A stretch of DNA of 64,000 nt from Chitinophagaceae bacterium (GTDB taxonomy: Bacteria > Bacteroidota > Bacteroidia > Chitinophagales > Chitinophagaceae), in NCBI GenBank assembly GCA_016706055.1, contig JADJKL010000012.1:124001-188000 (forward strand). The letters are read 5' to 3'. Each line of letters begins with the position of its first letter. The first letter of the stretch is position 1. Of the stretch, positions 56,228-64,000 are shown piece by piece. The translations under genes and the position numbers were made by a program. The notes beneath the pieces were generated by a model, which was given only the letters and a program-made list of their open reading frames with translations, was not told where the DNA came from and did not search any database.

Positions 56228-57554
56228 TGGCTGTTCTTTGTTTAATACTTACTTTCACTAACTGCACTCTGTTATTTTCAACTTTCATTATTCCAAATTC
56301 AAAATCACCGCAAGGTATTACCCAATCTTCGGTAGGTAGTTCGCCTGCCAATTCAAGTATCAGTCCCGCTAATGATTCGCTTTCACCTTTCACTGCGTCA
56401 AATGTATCAATCGGCAATTTCATAATCCTGCACATATCATGCACCATTATCTTGCCTTCAAAAATATAGTTATCATCATCCACTTTATAATTATTACTCT
56501 CCTCATCGTCAAACTCATCTTTTATATCACCAATCACTTCTTCCAGCACATCTTCCATAGTAGCAATACCACTGGTGCCACCAAATTCATCCACCACTAC
56601 CGCAAAGTGAATTCGCTTTTGCTGAAATTCTTTCAAAAGATCTTCAATCAGTTTTGGTTCCGGAACAAAAAACGGTTGGCGCATCAGCGGATGCCAATCA
56701 TAATTATCTGCTTCATTCAGATATGGAATCAGGTCTTTGGTATAAATCAGGCCTATCACTTGATCAAGGCTGCCTTTGTACACAGGCAATCTTGAGTAGT
56801 GAAGAGCTTCTACTCTTTTTATAAGATCACCGAATGAAAGCTTATAATCAACACCGCTTACATCTAAACGGCTACGCATTATCTGCTTCACTGTTATGTT
56901 GCCGAACTTCACAATACCTTTCATAATGTTCTTCTCTTCCTGCGTTGCTTCTGCATCTGTTTTTATATCTATCGCTTCATCGAGTTCTTTCATACTCATC
57001 ACATCCGACTTATCTGCTCCAGCTCTTTTGCCAATATTATCAGCAATCTTTACAATCCATTTACTAATTCTACGAAGTAATAAATGCAGGGGTTCTATAA
57101 TAGCCGATGCTCCATAAGCAAACCATATATTATGTTGTGTGGCCCATACCTTCGGTAATATCTTTCCAATAAAAACCAATACAAAAGCAATCATCAGCAC
57201 CTTTGCCAATATTTCAACTGCTTGACCCACATTTCCAAAAGAAATAAACTGGGTGATGAGAAAATTAGACAATACAATGATGCTGATATTTACAAATGTG
57301 CCAGCAATCATTAAAGAAGCATACACTTCTTTTGGTTCTTCCAATAAATTGATAACTCTTTTGGCTGATGAGTTGGTCTTTGTCTTTAGCACATTAATGT
57401 CTTGCTGTGTTAAAGAGAATATTGCCACTTCCGCACCGGAAATAATAAATGTAAGCACCAACAAAATTAGTAATGTTATAGCCAGAAAAGTAGTGCTCTG
57501 GGTATCTATTGCCAGCAAATGAATTTGTAAATAATTAAAGAGAGAAGAAACCAT
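56217..57554 (-). CDS. gldE: gliding motility-associated protein GldE (CorC/HlyC type)
   Basis: 445 residues from the ATG at 57554. A DUF21 (CNNM) membrane part with about four helices (about 15-195), two CBS domains (about 205-325), and a CorC/HlyC C-terminal domain (about 345-440, with IPCGDFEFGIMKVENNRVQLVKVS). GldE is needed for gliding when GldD is limiting. Overlaps gldD. Confidence 0.9.
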   Translation of the reverse strand: MVSSLFNYLQIHLLAIDTQSTTFLAITLLILLVLTFIISGAEVAIFSLTQQDINVLKTKTNSSAKRVINLLEEPKEVYASLMIAGTFVNISIIVLSNFLITQFISFGNVGQAVEILAKVLMIAFVLVFIGKILPKVWATQHNIWFAYGASAIIEPLHLLLRRISKWIVKIADNIGKRAGADKSDVMSMKELDEAIDIKTDAEATQEEKNIMKGIVKFGNITVKQIMRSRLDVSGVDYKLSFGDLIKRVEALHYSRLPVYKGSLDQVIGLIYTKDLIPYLNEADNYDWHPLMRQPFFVPEPKLIEDLLKEFQQKRIHFAVVVDEFGGTSGIATMEDVLEEVIGDIKDEFDDEESNNYKVDDDNYIFEGKIMVHDMCRIMKLPIDTFDAVKGESESLAGLILELAGELPTEDWVIPCGDFEFGIMKVENNRVQLVKVSIKQRTANEE

Positions 57555-57618
57555 CGAATGACTTTCCAAAGCAAGGGATTTTAGTTCTTAATATTAAACA
57601 CTGTTACTGCAAAAAAGC

Positions 57619-57651
57619 ACATCCCGGCACTTATTCAGTATTTCGGGATGT
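57619..57651 (-). terminator. hairpin after ssb
   Basis: Perfect 8-bp stem (57619-57626 with 57644-57651) downstream of the ssb stop, flanked on the minus strand by a T-run. Confidence 0.55.
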
Positions 57652-57692
57652 AACAACAGTTTCGGCAAAGTTATCGTATTTAATATTGATGA

Positions 57693-58115
57693 TTAAAACG
57701 GCAGGCTGTCCGATGGGTCGCTGCTATTTGTATCGCCGGTTCCGTGTCCGTCATCACCAGCTTCACTGCTACCACCGCTATCCATTCGTTTGTCCAACAT
57801 AATCAGATTATCACCCACCACTTCGGTAGCAAATTTCCGGTTGCCATCCTTATCATCCCAGCTTCGAGTTCTCAGGCGGCCTTCTATGTACACAAGGCTA
57901 CTTTTGTGCAGGTATTTTTCAGCAAGGTCAGCAAGACCTCGCCACAGCACAACGGTATGCCATTCTGTTTGGGAAACTAATTTTCCAGTTCTGTCTTTAA
58001 AAGTTTCTGTAGTTGCCAGTGGAAATTTAGCGACGGCAATATTTCCTTCCAGGTGCTGCACATCCGGGTCCTTGCCCAGATTGCCGATGAGCATTACTCT
58101 GTTTACGCCTCTCAT
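57693..58115 (-). CDS. ssb: single-stranded DNA-binding protein
   Basis: 140 residues. OB fold from RVMLIGNLGKDPDV to GDNLIMLDKR, with WHTVVLWRGLADLAEKYL in the middle. A Gly/Ser/Asp-rich tail ends in DPSDSLPF, the acidic tip that recruits partner repair proteins. In the mutY-ssb-gldE-gldD cluster. Confidence 0.96.
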   Translation of the reverse strand: MRGVNRVMLIGNLGKDPDVQHLEGNIAVAKFPLATTETFKDRTGKLVSQTEWHTVVLWRGLADLAEKYLHKSSLVYIEGRLRTRSWDDKDGNRKFATEVVGDNLIMLDKRMDSGGSSEAGDDGHGTGDTNSSDPSDSLPF

Positions 58116-58266
58116 ACATTTATTCTTTAAGTTTAAAAAATCGTCTGGTGGCTTTGAGTACTACTTAAAGTTAGATTTTTTTTGGGAGAAGGAAAAGTTA
58201 AGGAGTATTTTGTGGACAGTTGTAATTGTCCATTTAAACATCGTATTACTTTAAGATAATAATAGG

Positions 58267-58599
58267 TTACAATCCTAAAAAACTTGGATCAAAAGGGTCC
58301 CCTTCTTCATCATAAACTTTTGCATTAAGTGCTGTAGCGATAACAATCAACTTCTGAATTACAAGTATGTTGGGGTTTTTAGTAAAAATATACCCTTTAG
58401 AATAATTGAACCAAGGAGTTCCAAATGATTTGTCTTCGGGATAACCTTCCCAAACATAACTGCCTGCTTCTTCATTCATCTCCTTTTTAAGTTCGGTGTC
58501 ACTCTCCGCATATTGAATCCACTCCTCCAAAGTGATGTTACTTGGTTCTGAATAATCATTCCAATTATTTTTTCTGACTATGTTTAGTTCTACTCCCAT
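58267..58599 (-). CDS. hypothetical protein
   Basis: 110 residues, acidic, soluble. It starts MGVELNIVRKNNWN, with LEEWIQYAESDTELK and an end VYDEEGDPFDPSF. It resembles small proteins that sit near polymorphic-toxin or accessory genes, but no toxin is seen here, so an immunity role is only conjecture. It stands 119 bases from hepT. Confidence 0.6.
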   Translation of the reverse strand: MGVELNIVRKNNWNDYSEPSNITLEEWIQYAESDTELKKEMNEEAGSYVWEGYPEDKSFGTPWFNYSKGYIFTKNPNILVIQKLIVIATALNAKVYDEEGDPFDPSFLGL

Positions 58600-58717
58600 A
58601 AAAGATTTATTTGTGAATAATTTTATACAAAGTTCGAGTATTTCAGCCTGTGTTGGTGTTATCTAGCCTTGTGCGAATGAAAAACACCAACAAACAAATA
58701 TCTATTACATGTAAACT

Positions 58718-59065
58718 TCATCTCAACCCCTCTAATGTCTTAAGAAATTGACCCTTCAAAACAGGAAGATCAACCGTAGCAATTTCCCACACCAGTTTAA
58801 AGTCAATACCAAAATATTCATGAATGGAAATGTTTCTGAAACCTCTTATCGGTTTCCAGAGAATTTCAGGATGAGCTTCTTTAAAAGCAGGAGTAATCTG
58901 GTTACAGGCTTCACCAATAATTTCAATCTGCTTGATGGTCGCAAACCGTTTCTCAGAGTTATCAGAAAACTCTTCGGGGGAAACCCCATGTAGATACTTG
59001 CCTACTTCGTTTATAGCATCCAGAATATGCTGTACCCGTATTTTATCAGTCAGCACTTCTTTCAT
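58718..59065 (-). CDS. hepT: HepT family ribonuclease toxin
   Basis: 115 residues, DUF86. The motif RNISIHEY (Arg77, His82, Tyr84) is the Rx4HxY RNase site of HepT. The start overlaps the mntA end by 20 bases, so the two form a type VII toxin-antitoxin operon with the antitoxin first. Confidence 0.92.
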   Translation of the reverse strand: MKEVLTDKIRVQHILDAINEVGKYLHGVSPEEFSDNSEKRFATIKQIEIIGEACNQITPAFKEAHPEILWKPIRGFRNISIHEYFGIDFKLVWEIATVDLPVLKGQFLKTLEGLR

Positions 59066-59348
59066 AAATCAATATCTTATCCTTTTCTATAAAAGGCTTT
59101 ACATGACGGGAAAGACCTTCGCTGCTTACAAGGTCCACTTTTTTTTGAAGCAGGTTTTCAATATCTGATTGAAAAGTAAAAAACTGCATACCAATCGGCT
59201 TGCTATGATCGAGTTCTACCATAATGTCTATATCACTTTTTGCAGAAGCTTCATTCCTTGCGTAGGAGCCAAAAAGGTAAGCCCTTTTTACCGGACGACC
59301 AGTAAAAAATTGTTGTAGTAATAGCTTATCTGCTGTAGACAAATTCAT
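59046..59348 (-). CDS. mntA: MntA family nucleotidyltransferase antitoxin
   Basis: 100 residues, minimal nucleotidyltransferase. Gly27-Ser28 and Asp39-x-Asp41 form the GSx10DxD motif. In MntA-HepT pairs it AMPylates the toxin to silence it (family knowledge). Upstream of hepT, overlapping by 20 bases. Confidence 0.92.
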   Translation of the reverse strand: MNLSTADKLLLQQFFTGRPVKRAYLFGSYARNEASAKSDIDIMVELDHSKPIGMQFFTFQSDIENLLQKKVDLVSSEGLSRHVKPFIEKDKILIYERSAD

Positions 59349-59368
59349 AGATTAAAGATAGATTAATT

Positions 59369-60445
59369 TTATTTCGCCTTCAAATACTGATTAATAAACT
59401 GCGGAAAGGCAAAGCTCTTTAATTTTCCTTTCGTTACCCATTGCCAATCAGGCTGAAGCTTTACTTTTCTCTTCAACTTAATTGTTATAAACTTTCCGGT
59501 AATCAACTGGTGAGATAACTGTTGTTTAAACAAAGGAGAAATAGATATTACTGTATAGTCAGTCGGCACCAGCCATTCTTTCAAATTCAATTGCTTAATA
59601 ATGTTCTTCTCACTCATTTCTTTTTTTGCTTCTATCAAAGGAAACTCAAACAAGTCTTTCCAGATATCTTTTCCAGTTCGTTGCACAATGGCCACTTCAT
59701 TCTTATATTCCATTATGATATAATAAAACCAGCGTTGCTTAATGGTAATCTTCTTTTCTTTCACCGGCAATGCTGCGATCATATCTTTATTAAAAGCAAC
59801 ACAATGTTTTTTAAAAATACAATCGCTGCAAAGTGGTGCAGCAGGTTTGCAAACCGTAGCCCCAAAATCCATTATGGCTTGGTTGTATAAACCGGGTTGC
59901 TTTTTATCCAGCAGTTCTTCTGCTAATGCAGTAAATTTTTTCTTGCCTTCCGTAGTATCTATTGGCGTAGCAATACCAAACACTCTTGCCAATACTCTAA
60001 ACACATTGCCATCCACCACAGCATGTGGCAGGTTAAATGCAAAAGAAGAAATAGCAGCAGCAGTATAAGGACCAACTCCTTTTAAATTCAATACCTCCTC
60101 ATATGAGTCAGGAAATTTGCCTTTTTGTTCTTTTGAAATATATCGGGCCGTCGCCAGCAAGTTTCTGCACCGGGTGTAATAACCCAACCCTTCCCAAAGT
60201 TTAAACACTTTGGCATCCGGCGCCGTCGCCAGTTTGTGTACGTCTGGAAATGTTTTGATGAAATTGTTATAGTAACTTAATCCCTGCTCCACCCTTGTTT
60301 GTTGCAGAATAATCTCACTCAGCCATATTTTATAGGGGTCTTTTTCTCCTTTCCAGGGCATTTGTCGATCATTTTTTTCCTTATTCCACTTTAGCAATAA
60401 AGAAGCAAATTTTGCTTTTACTTCCATTTGATTGGCCATTTTCAT
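59369..60445 (-). CDS. mutY: A/G-specific adenine glycosylase MutY
   Basis: 358 residues. Removes adenine opposite 8-oxoguanine. Catalytic Glu44 in LSEIILQQT, HhH LKGVGPYTAAA, Asp145 in VVDGNVFR, and 4Fe-4S ligands Cys199, Cys206, Cys209 and Cys215. The C-terminal NUDIX-like domain (about 235-355) reads the 8-oxoG. Start of the mutY-ssb-gldE-gldD grouping, now separated from ssb by hepT-mntA and one unknown gene. Confidence 0.95.
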   Translation of the reverse strand: MKMANQMEVKAKFASLLLKWNKEKNDRQMPWKGEKDPYKIWLSEIILQQTRVEQGLSYYNNFIKTFPDVHKLATAPDAKVFKLWEGLGYYTRCRNLLATARYISKEQKGKFPDSYEEVLNLKGVGPYTAAAISSFAFNLPHAVVDGNVFRVLARVFGIATPIDTTEGKKKFTALAEELLDKKQPGLYNQAIMDFGATVCKPAAPLCSDCIFKKHCVAFNKDMIAALPVKEKKITIKQRWFYYIIMEYKNEVAIVQRTGKDIWKDLFEFPLIEAKKEMSEKNIIKQLNLKEWLVPTDYTVISISPLFKQQLSHQLITGKFITIKLKRKVKLQPDWQWVTKGKLKSFAFPQFINQYLKAK

Positions 60446-60603
60446 TAAAAACAGGCTAGAATTTATCTGTCAAGCGGTTAAATATCCGTCTTTTTACTAA
60501 TACCTTTTAGTTCCCTGTAGAAAAAAATTAGTCCTATTTAGTTGACTATCATATTATTTTGTCATAAATTGGTGTTCGTAAATTCACCAAAACCCCTGTA
60601 ACA

Positions 60604-60933
60604 ATGAGAAAAGCCGATCTGGTCAATCAGATTTCTGAAAAAACTGGCATACCTAAAGTAGATGTGCTTGTTACGCTGGAAACAATGTTTAAAGAGGTAA
60701 AAGACACTCTTTCAAACGGAGAAAATATTTATATCCGTGGCTTCGGTAGTTTTATTACCAAGAAAAGAGCTGCTAAGATTGGTCGCAATATCAAGAAGAA
60801 CATTGCAGTACATATTCCCGAACATTATATTCCTGCTTTTAAGCCTGCTAAAGAATTTGTAGCGGAGGTAAAAAAACTGACTGATGCAGATGTAAAACAA
60901 GATGCAGGTCCCGGAGATGATAAAGATGATTAA
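60604..60933 (+). CDS. HU/IHF family DNA-binding protein
   Basis: 109 residues. Nucleoid protein bending DNA. It has the start MRKADLVNQISEKTGIPKVDV, the core GFGSFITKKRAAKIGRNIKK, and HIPEHYIPAFKPAKEF, which replaces the usual R-NP tip (NIPEHYIPAF here is typical of Bacteroidota). An acidic tail ends the protein. Divergent from mutY. Confidence 0.94.
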   Translation: MRKADLVNQISEKTGIPKVDVLVTLETMFKEVKDTLSNGENIYIRGFGSFITKKRAAKIGRNIKKNIAVHIPEHYIPAFKPAKEFVAEVKKLTDADVKQDAGPGDDKDD

Positions 60934-60972
60934 TCTCCTCCTAATTTCCCAGATAAATACAGTCCATTAAGG

Positions 60973-60980
60973 TAACTTTG
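60973..60980 (+). promoter_or_regulatory. probable -7 box of TPR gene
   Basis: TAACTTTG, an exact TAnnTTTG match, 19 bases before the GTG start at 61000. No clear TTG at the usual -33 distance. Confidence 0.4.
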
Positions 60981-60999
60981 CCACCTGAAAATTTTCAAT

Positions 61000-61863
61000 G
61001 TGAAGAAAGCTCAATGGATTACACTTATTGCCGGCATACTTTTAACTGCAGGCCTTTTTTTATTTGGTCGCACTATTCCAAAAAACAAGACCGTTACCGC
61101 TGTAGTACACTCGGAAGGTGATGGTCATGATCATGGCCCGACTCCTGCCGCTATATCTATAGATTCAATTCTTACGTTGGCCAAGAAACAACTAAATGCC
61201 GAGCAAGTAGTTCGCATCAATACATTGGAAAATTCTATCTCCCGTGGCGATGTGAAAGATCAGCAAATTCATGTATACCATCAGCTAGCCAGATTCTGGG
61301 CCGATTCGGTAGGAGTTTTCGAACCCTACGCTTGGTATAATGCTGAAGCAGCAAGATTGGAAAATTCGGAAAAAAACCTCACCTTTGCCGCCCGGCTGTT
61401 TTTAGACAACCTGCAAAACGATGAAGTAGCACAGCGTAGACAGTGGAAAGCCTTGCAGGCTAAAGATTTGTTCGAACGTTCTTTGATGATAAACCCCTCT
61501 AATGATTCAGCCAAAATAGGCCTTGGTGCCTGTTATCTTTTTGGCGAAATTTCTTCCACACCGATGGAAGGTATTTTGAAAATAAGAGAAGTAGTTGAAA
61601 AAGACAGTACGAATATTTATGGTCAGATGATGCTGGCAAAAGGTTCACTGATCTCGGGGCAATATGATAAAGCAATTAGTCGTCTGGAAGCTGTAAACAA
61701 CATCAAATCTGGCGACCTAGATGTTTTATTATTATTAGCAGAAGTAAATGAGCGGATGGGGAATAAGAGCAAAGCCATCAGCTGGTACGCAGCATCACTT
61801 CCTTTCGTAAAACAAGCAGAACTGAAAGCTGCCATTGAAAAGAGGATGAAAGATTTGAAGTAA
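61000..61863 (+). CDS. TPR-repeat membrane-anchored protein
   Basis: 287 residues. GTG start at 61000 (no in-frame ATG). One N-terminal transmembrane segment (about 4-22), a linker with a His-rich DGHDHG piece, then about four TPR-like repeats from residue 80 (AARLFLDNLQNDEVAQRRQW and later ISRLEAVNNIKSGDLDVLL). Probably periplasm-facing or scaffold. Function unknown. Confidence 0.8.
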   Translation: MKKAQWITLIAGILLTAGLFLFGRTIPKNKTVTAVVHSEGDGHDHGPTPAAISIDSILTLAKKQLNAEQVVRINTLENSISRGDVKDQQIHVYHQLARFWADSVGVFEPYAWYNAEAARLENSEKNLTFAARLFLDNLQNDEVAQRRQWKALQAKDLFERSLMINPSNDSAKIGLGACYLFGEISSTPMEGILKIREVVEKDSTNIYGQMMLAKGSLISGQYDKAISRLEAVNNIKSGDLDVLLLLAEVNERMGNKSKAISWYAASLPFVKQAELKAAIEKRMKDLK

Positions 61864-61915
61864 AATGAAAGTTGAAACAAACTTATTATAAACAAGATTA
61901 AAAAATTATTTGAGT

Positions 61916-62011
61916 ATGCCTTGTGGTAAAAAAAGGAAGCGTCATAAAATTGCGACGCATAAGCGTAAAAAAAGACTGAGAAAGAATCGTCATAAGAAAG
62001 GAAAGAAATAA
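61916..62011 (+). CDS. 31-residue AURKAIP1/COX24-type basic protein
   Basis: A tiny protein, MPCGKKRKRHKIATHKRKKR at its start, 31 residues and more than half Lys, Arg or His. It matches the AURKAIP1/COX24 domain (mitoribosomal mS38 family) found as short proteins in Bacteroidota. It probably sits in the small ribosomal subunit, but this is by family analogy. It lies upstream of the RNase E/G gene on the same strand, separated by a long inverted repeat. Confidence 0.8.
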   Translation: MPCGKKRKRHKIATHKRKKRLRKNRHKKGKK

Positions 62012-62014
62012 GTT

Positions 62015-62072
62015 AATTGGTTAATTAGTTTATAGGGTAAGTATATATTTCCTTATAGCTAATTAACCAATT
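62015..62072. repeat. long A/T-rich inverted repeat
   Basis: Perfect 14-bp arms (62015-62028 with 62059-62072) around a 30-base loop that itself can fold. Right after the 31-residue gene. Could be a terminator, processing site or repeat. Confidence 0.7.
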
Positions 62073-62237
62073 TGCCTATTATTAACGATCTCTCAGTCCA
62101 CTAGTTGTTAGCCGTATTAGTTTGCAGTCCATCCATTTACCCGCAAAAATATTCTACAGGCGAAACCCCGCATTCCAAACGGAAATCTTGCAACTGGTGT
62201 TTATAGCACAATGGTTAATTCATTTAGCTTAGCTGTA

Positions 62238-63608
62238 ATGAACAAAGAACTGATTATTAATTCAGCCCCACAGGGAGTAGAAATAGCCCTGCTTGAGGAT
62301 AAGAAATTAGTAGAACTCCATACCGAAAAAAGTGATGGACGTTTTGCAGTGGGAGACTTATATCTGGGCAAGGTTAAAAAACTTATTCCCGGATTGAATG
62401 CTGCATTTGTAGATGTTGGGTTCGAGAAGGATGCTTTCCTTCACTATACCGACCTGAGTCCTTTCGCCAAATCGTTGCTCAAGTTCACTACCATGTGTAT
62501 GAACGATAAAAGTGAGCAGGGCTTAGATTTTTCCAAATTCACCATCGAGCCTGAAATTGTCAAAACAGGTAAGATCAACGAAGTACTGAATGGTAAGCCG
62601 CATGTGCTTGTTCAAATATTGAAAGAACCTATCGCCGCAAAAGGACCGAGACTTAGTTGTGAACTTTCTTTACCCGGTCGCTTTGTAGTATTGACTCCAT
62701 TCAATGATATTGTTGCTGTAGCTGTTTCTCCTGCAAAAATTCTAAGCGAACAAACAAAGACTAATAGTATTCTGCGTGACCTCTTAAATGCAGACTTCAA
62801 TAAGATTGTTATCAACGATAAGAATATCTACAGCGATACCAAGAATTATATTCAAAAGATTGCTCCCGAAAAAGCTGACATCGTTTCTTTCTATAACAAT
62901 GGCTCAACCATTTTTGACTCATACGGTATTACGAAGCAGGTAAAATCCTCTTTTGGTAAAACTGTGAATCTCGATAGCGGTGCTTACCTTATTATTGAAC
63001 ACACCGAAGCATTACATGTAATAGATGTAAACAGCGGTTATAAAAGTGTAAGTAATAATCAGGAGCAGAATGCCATGGAAACAAATCTTGAAGCTGCGGA
63101 AGAAATTGCCCGTCAGCTTCGCCTGAGAGATTTGGGAGGTATCATCGTTGCTGACTTTATTGACATGAAGCTTCCTGACAATAAAAGGAAGTTAGTAGAG
63201 AAGATGGAAGAATTTATGGGGCCAGACAGAGCAAAACATGCTGTGCTTCCCATTTCCAAATTCGGATTGATGCAGATTACCCGCCAGCGGATGAAACCTG
63301 AAGTAAATATTATTACTCAAGAGGCTTGCCCAAGTTGTAACGGCACTGGTAAAATCTCTTCTACATTATTGTTAGAAGACGAAATTGAAAAGAACCTAAG
63401 TTACCTGATCACACATAAGAACAGCAACCTGAAATTGGTAGTTCATCCAATTTTGTATGCTTACCTCACTAAAGGTTGGTTTATGAGTAGCAAAATGGCC
63501 AAATGGAAAAAGAAGTTTGGTCAAAAAACAAGGTTAGAGGAAAATAGTAACTATCATCTTACAGAATACAAGTTCTTCGATAAGCATGATGAAGAAATTA
63601 AGCTATAA
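62238..63608 (+). CDS. rng: RNase E/G family ribonuclease, with internal in-frame loss
   Basis: 456 residues from the ATG at 62238 (an ATG at 62211 adds nine); the family usually has about 515. S1 domain around LYLGKVKKLIPGLNAAFVDVG; catalytic Asp in IDVNSG and ADFIDMK; zinc-link CPSC in ACPSCNGTG. After KILSEQTKT the text jumps to NSILRDLLNADF, leaving out about 50 residues that normally include the IVRT 5'-monophosphate sensor. The frame is kept and the junction is near 62760-62768. As it stands it may lack 5'-end sensing. The end is sealed by a terminator. Confidence 0.9.
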   Translation: MNKELIINSAPQGVEIALLEDKKLVELHTEKSDGRFAVGDLYLGKVKKLIPGLNAAFVDVGFEKDAFLHYTDLSPFAKSLLKFTTMCMNDKSEQGLDFSKFTIEPEIVKTGKINEVLNGKPHVLVQILKEPIAAKGPRLSCELSLPGRFVVLTPFNDIVAVAVSPAKILSEQTKTNSILRDLLNADFNKIVINDKNIYSDTKNYIQKIAPEKADIVSFYNNGSTIFDSYGITKQVKSSFGKTVNLDSGAYLIIEHTEALHVIDVNSGYKSVSNNQEQNAMETNLEAAEEIARQLRLRDLGGIIVADFIDMKLPDNKRKLVEKMEEFMGPDRAKHAVLPISKFGLMQITRQRMKPEVNIITQEACPSCNGTGKISSTLLLEDEIEKNLSYLITHKNSNLKLVVHPILYAYLTKGWFMSSKMAKWKKKFGQKTRLEENSNYHLTEYKFFDKHDEEIKL

Positions 63609-63610
63609 AA

Positions 63611-63636
63611 CAAAAGCCACCGATTGGTGGCTTTTG
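63611..63636. terminator. bidirectional intrinsic terminator
   Basis: Perfect 11-bp stem (63611-63621 with 63626-63636), four-base loop, between convergent rng and the metallopeptidase gene. Confidence 0.85.
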
Positions 63637-63654
63637 ATATTTGATATAGTTATT

Positions 63655-64000
63655 TTAATTCCTGTCCCGACTTCCCAAATAGATCATAATATACTGAATA
63701 AGAGTGACTACCGCAGCCAGTGCAGCTACAACATAAGTAGTAGCAGCCCATTTTAGGGCATCTTTCGCCTTTGGATATTCCTGTGGACTGGTAACATTCG
63801 TTCTTTCCAACCAAGCCAATGCTCTTTTGCTGGCATCAAACTCTACCGGAAGAGTTATCAGGGTGAAAAGCACCGTTACACTCATTATTATAATACCAAT
63901 TAAAAGTACGGTCGGATTTTTAGTGGTTGCCAGTACAATCATTCCAGCCAGCAGTACCCAGTTTACCAGCATGGAACTGAACTGAACCGCTGGTACCAAC
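63655..64000 (-). CDS. YugP-type zinc metallopeptidase (5' partial)
   Basis: Only the last 115 codons or so are in the window; the start lies beyond the right edge. The visible part has three hydrophobic segments and LITLPVEFDASKRALAWLE, typical of the YugP/DUF-type membrane zinc metallopeptidase. The HExxH motif is in the missing part. Function unknown. Confidence 0.85.
   Translation of the reverse strand, partial: LVPAVQFSSMLVNWVLLAGMIVLATTKNPTVLLIGIIIMSVTVLFTLITLPVEFDASKRALAWLERTNVTSPQEYPKAKDALKWAATTYVVAALAAVVTLIQYIMIYLGSRDRN

Noticed and set aside
1..64000. CRISPR arrays, tRNA and rRNA genes, insertion sequences, prophage
   Set aside because: No regularly spaced direct repeats, tRNA-like cloverleafs, rRNA segments, transposase or integrase genes were found by reading the window.

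Overview
The window reads as chromosomal DNA of a member of the Bacteroidota, most likely Chitinophagales/Chitinophagaceae. The reasons are gliding-motility genes (gldA, gldD, gldE), type IX secretion C-terminal domains, promoters of the Bacteroidota TAnnTTTG type, lipoprotein and SulP families typical of the phylum, low GC, and short GC-rich dispersed palindromes of the kind seen in such genomes. No rRNA, tRNA, CRISPR array, insertion sequence, prophage or integron was recognised. Most of the window is ordinary core genome.

Layout. 1-3.6 kb: a SulP transporter cut by the window edge, a beta-carbonic anhydrase, and a second, convergent SulP transporter. 4-10.8 kb: gldA, an M16 peptidase, enolase, a DivIC/FtsB-like division protein, a small unknown protein and endonuclease III. 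10.9-19.8 kb: a same-strand surface/secretion group (type B T9SS cargo, DUF1800 protein, DUF1501 protein with a T9SS type A tail, outer-membrane beta-barrel protein), then a large GAF-domain protein. 19.75-28.3 kb: TlpA-like thioredoxin lipoprotein, gatB, PDZ protein, acetyltransferase, a 45-residue membrane protein, alaS and an M23 peptidase. 28.4-36.9 kb: MerR regulator, thioredoxin-like protein, beta-propeller protein, lpxH, lipoprotein, gamma-glutamylcyclotransferase-like protein, a shortened LutC, ftsH, rsfS, birA, an HExxH protein and bcp. 36.9-49.7 kb: M23 peptidase, lipoprotein, carB, helical protein, comEC, lipoprotein, purH and an EamA transporter. 49.8-64 kb: polysaccharide deacetylase-like protein, lipoprotein, lutB, DUF3109 and DUF2306 proteins, the gldD-gldE-ssb cluster, an unknown protein, hepT-mntA, mutY, an HU-family gene, a TPR protein, a 31-residue AURKAIP1/COX24-type ribosomal-like protein, an RNase E/G homologue and the end of a YugP-type metallopeptidase.

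Sequence quality matters here. Seven genes are broken by eight single-base indels, nearly all in short A/T runs: eno, gatB, alaS, the 27.4 kb M23 gene (twice), the thioredoxin-like gene, purH and the deacetylase. Several are normally essential, so consensus errors are the likely cause. Three other lesions are of a different kind: a nonsense codon just before the end of the T9SS sorting domain of the DUF1501 protein, and two in-frame internal losses, one in LutC (about 65-70 residues) and one in RNase E/G (about 50 residues, the region carrying the 5'-monophosphate sensor).

No complete undescribed system could be demonstrated. The observations most worth a second look are the RNase E/G lacking its 5'-sensor segment next to the 31-residue ribosomal-like protein, the GC-rich palindromes that are translated within genes or supply their stop codons, and the T9SS cargo/DUF1800/DUF1501/barrel group.
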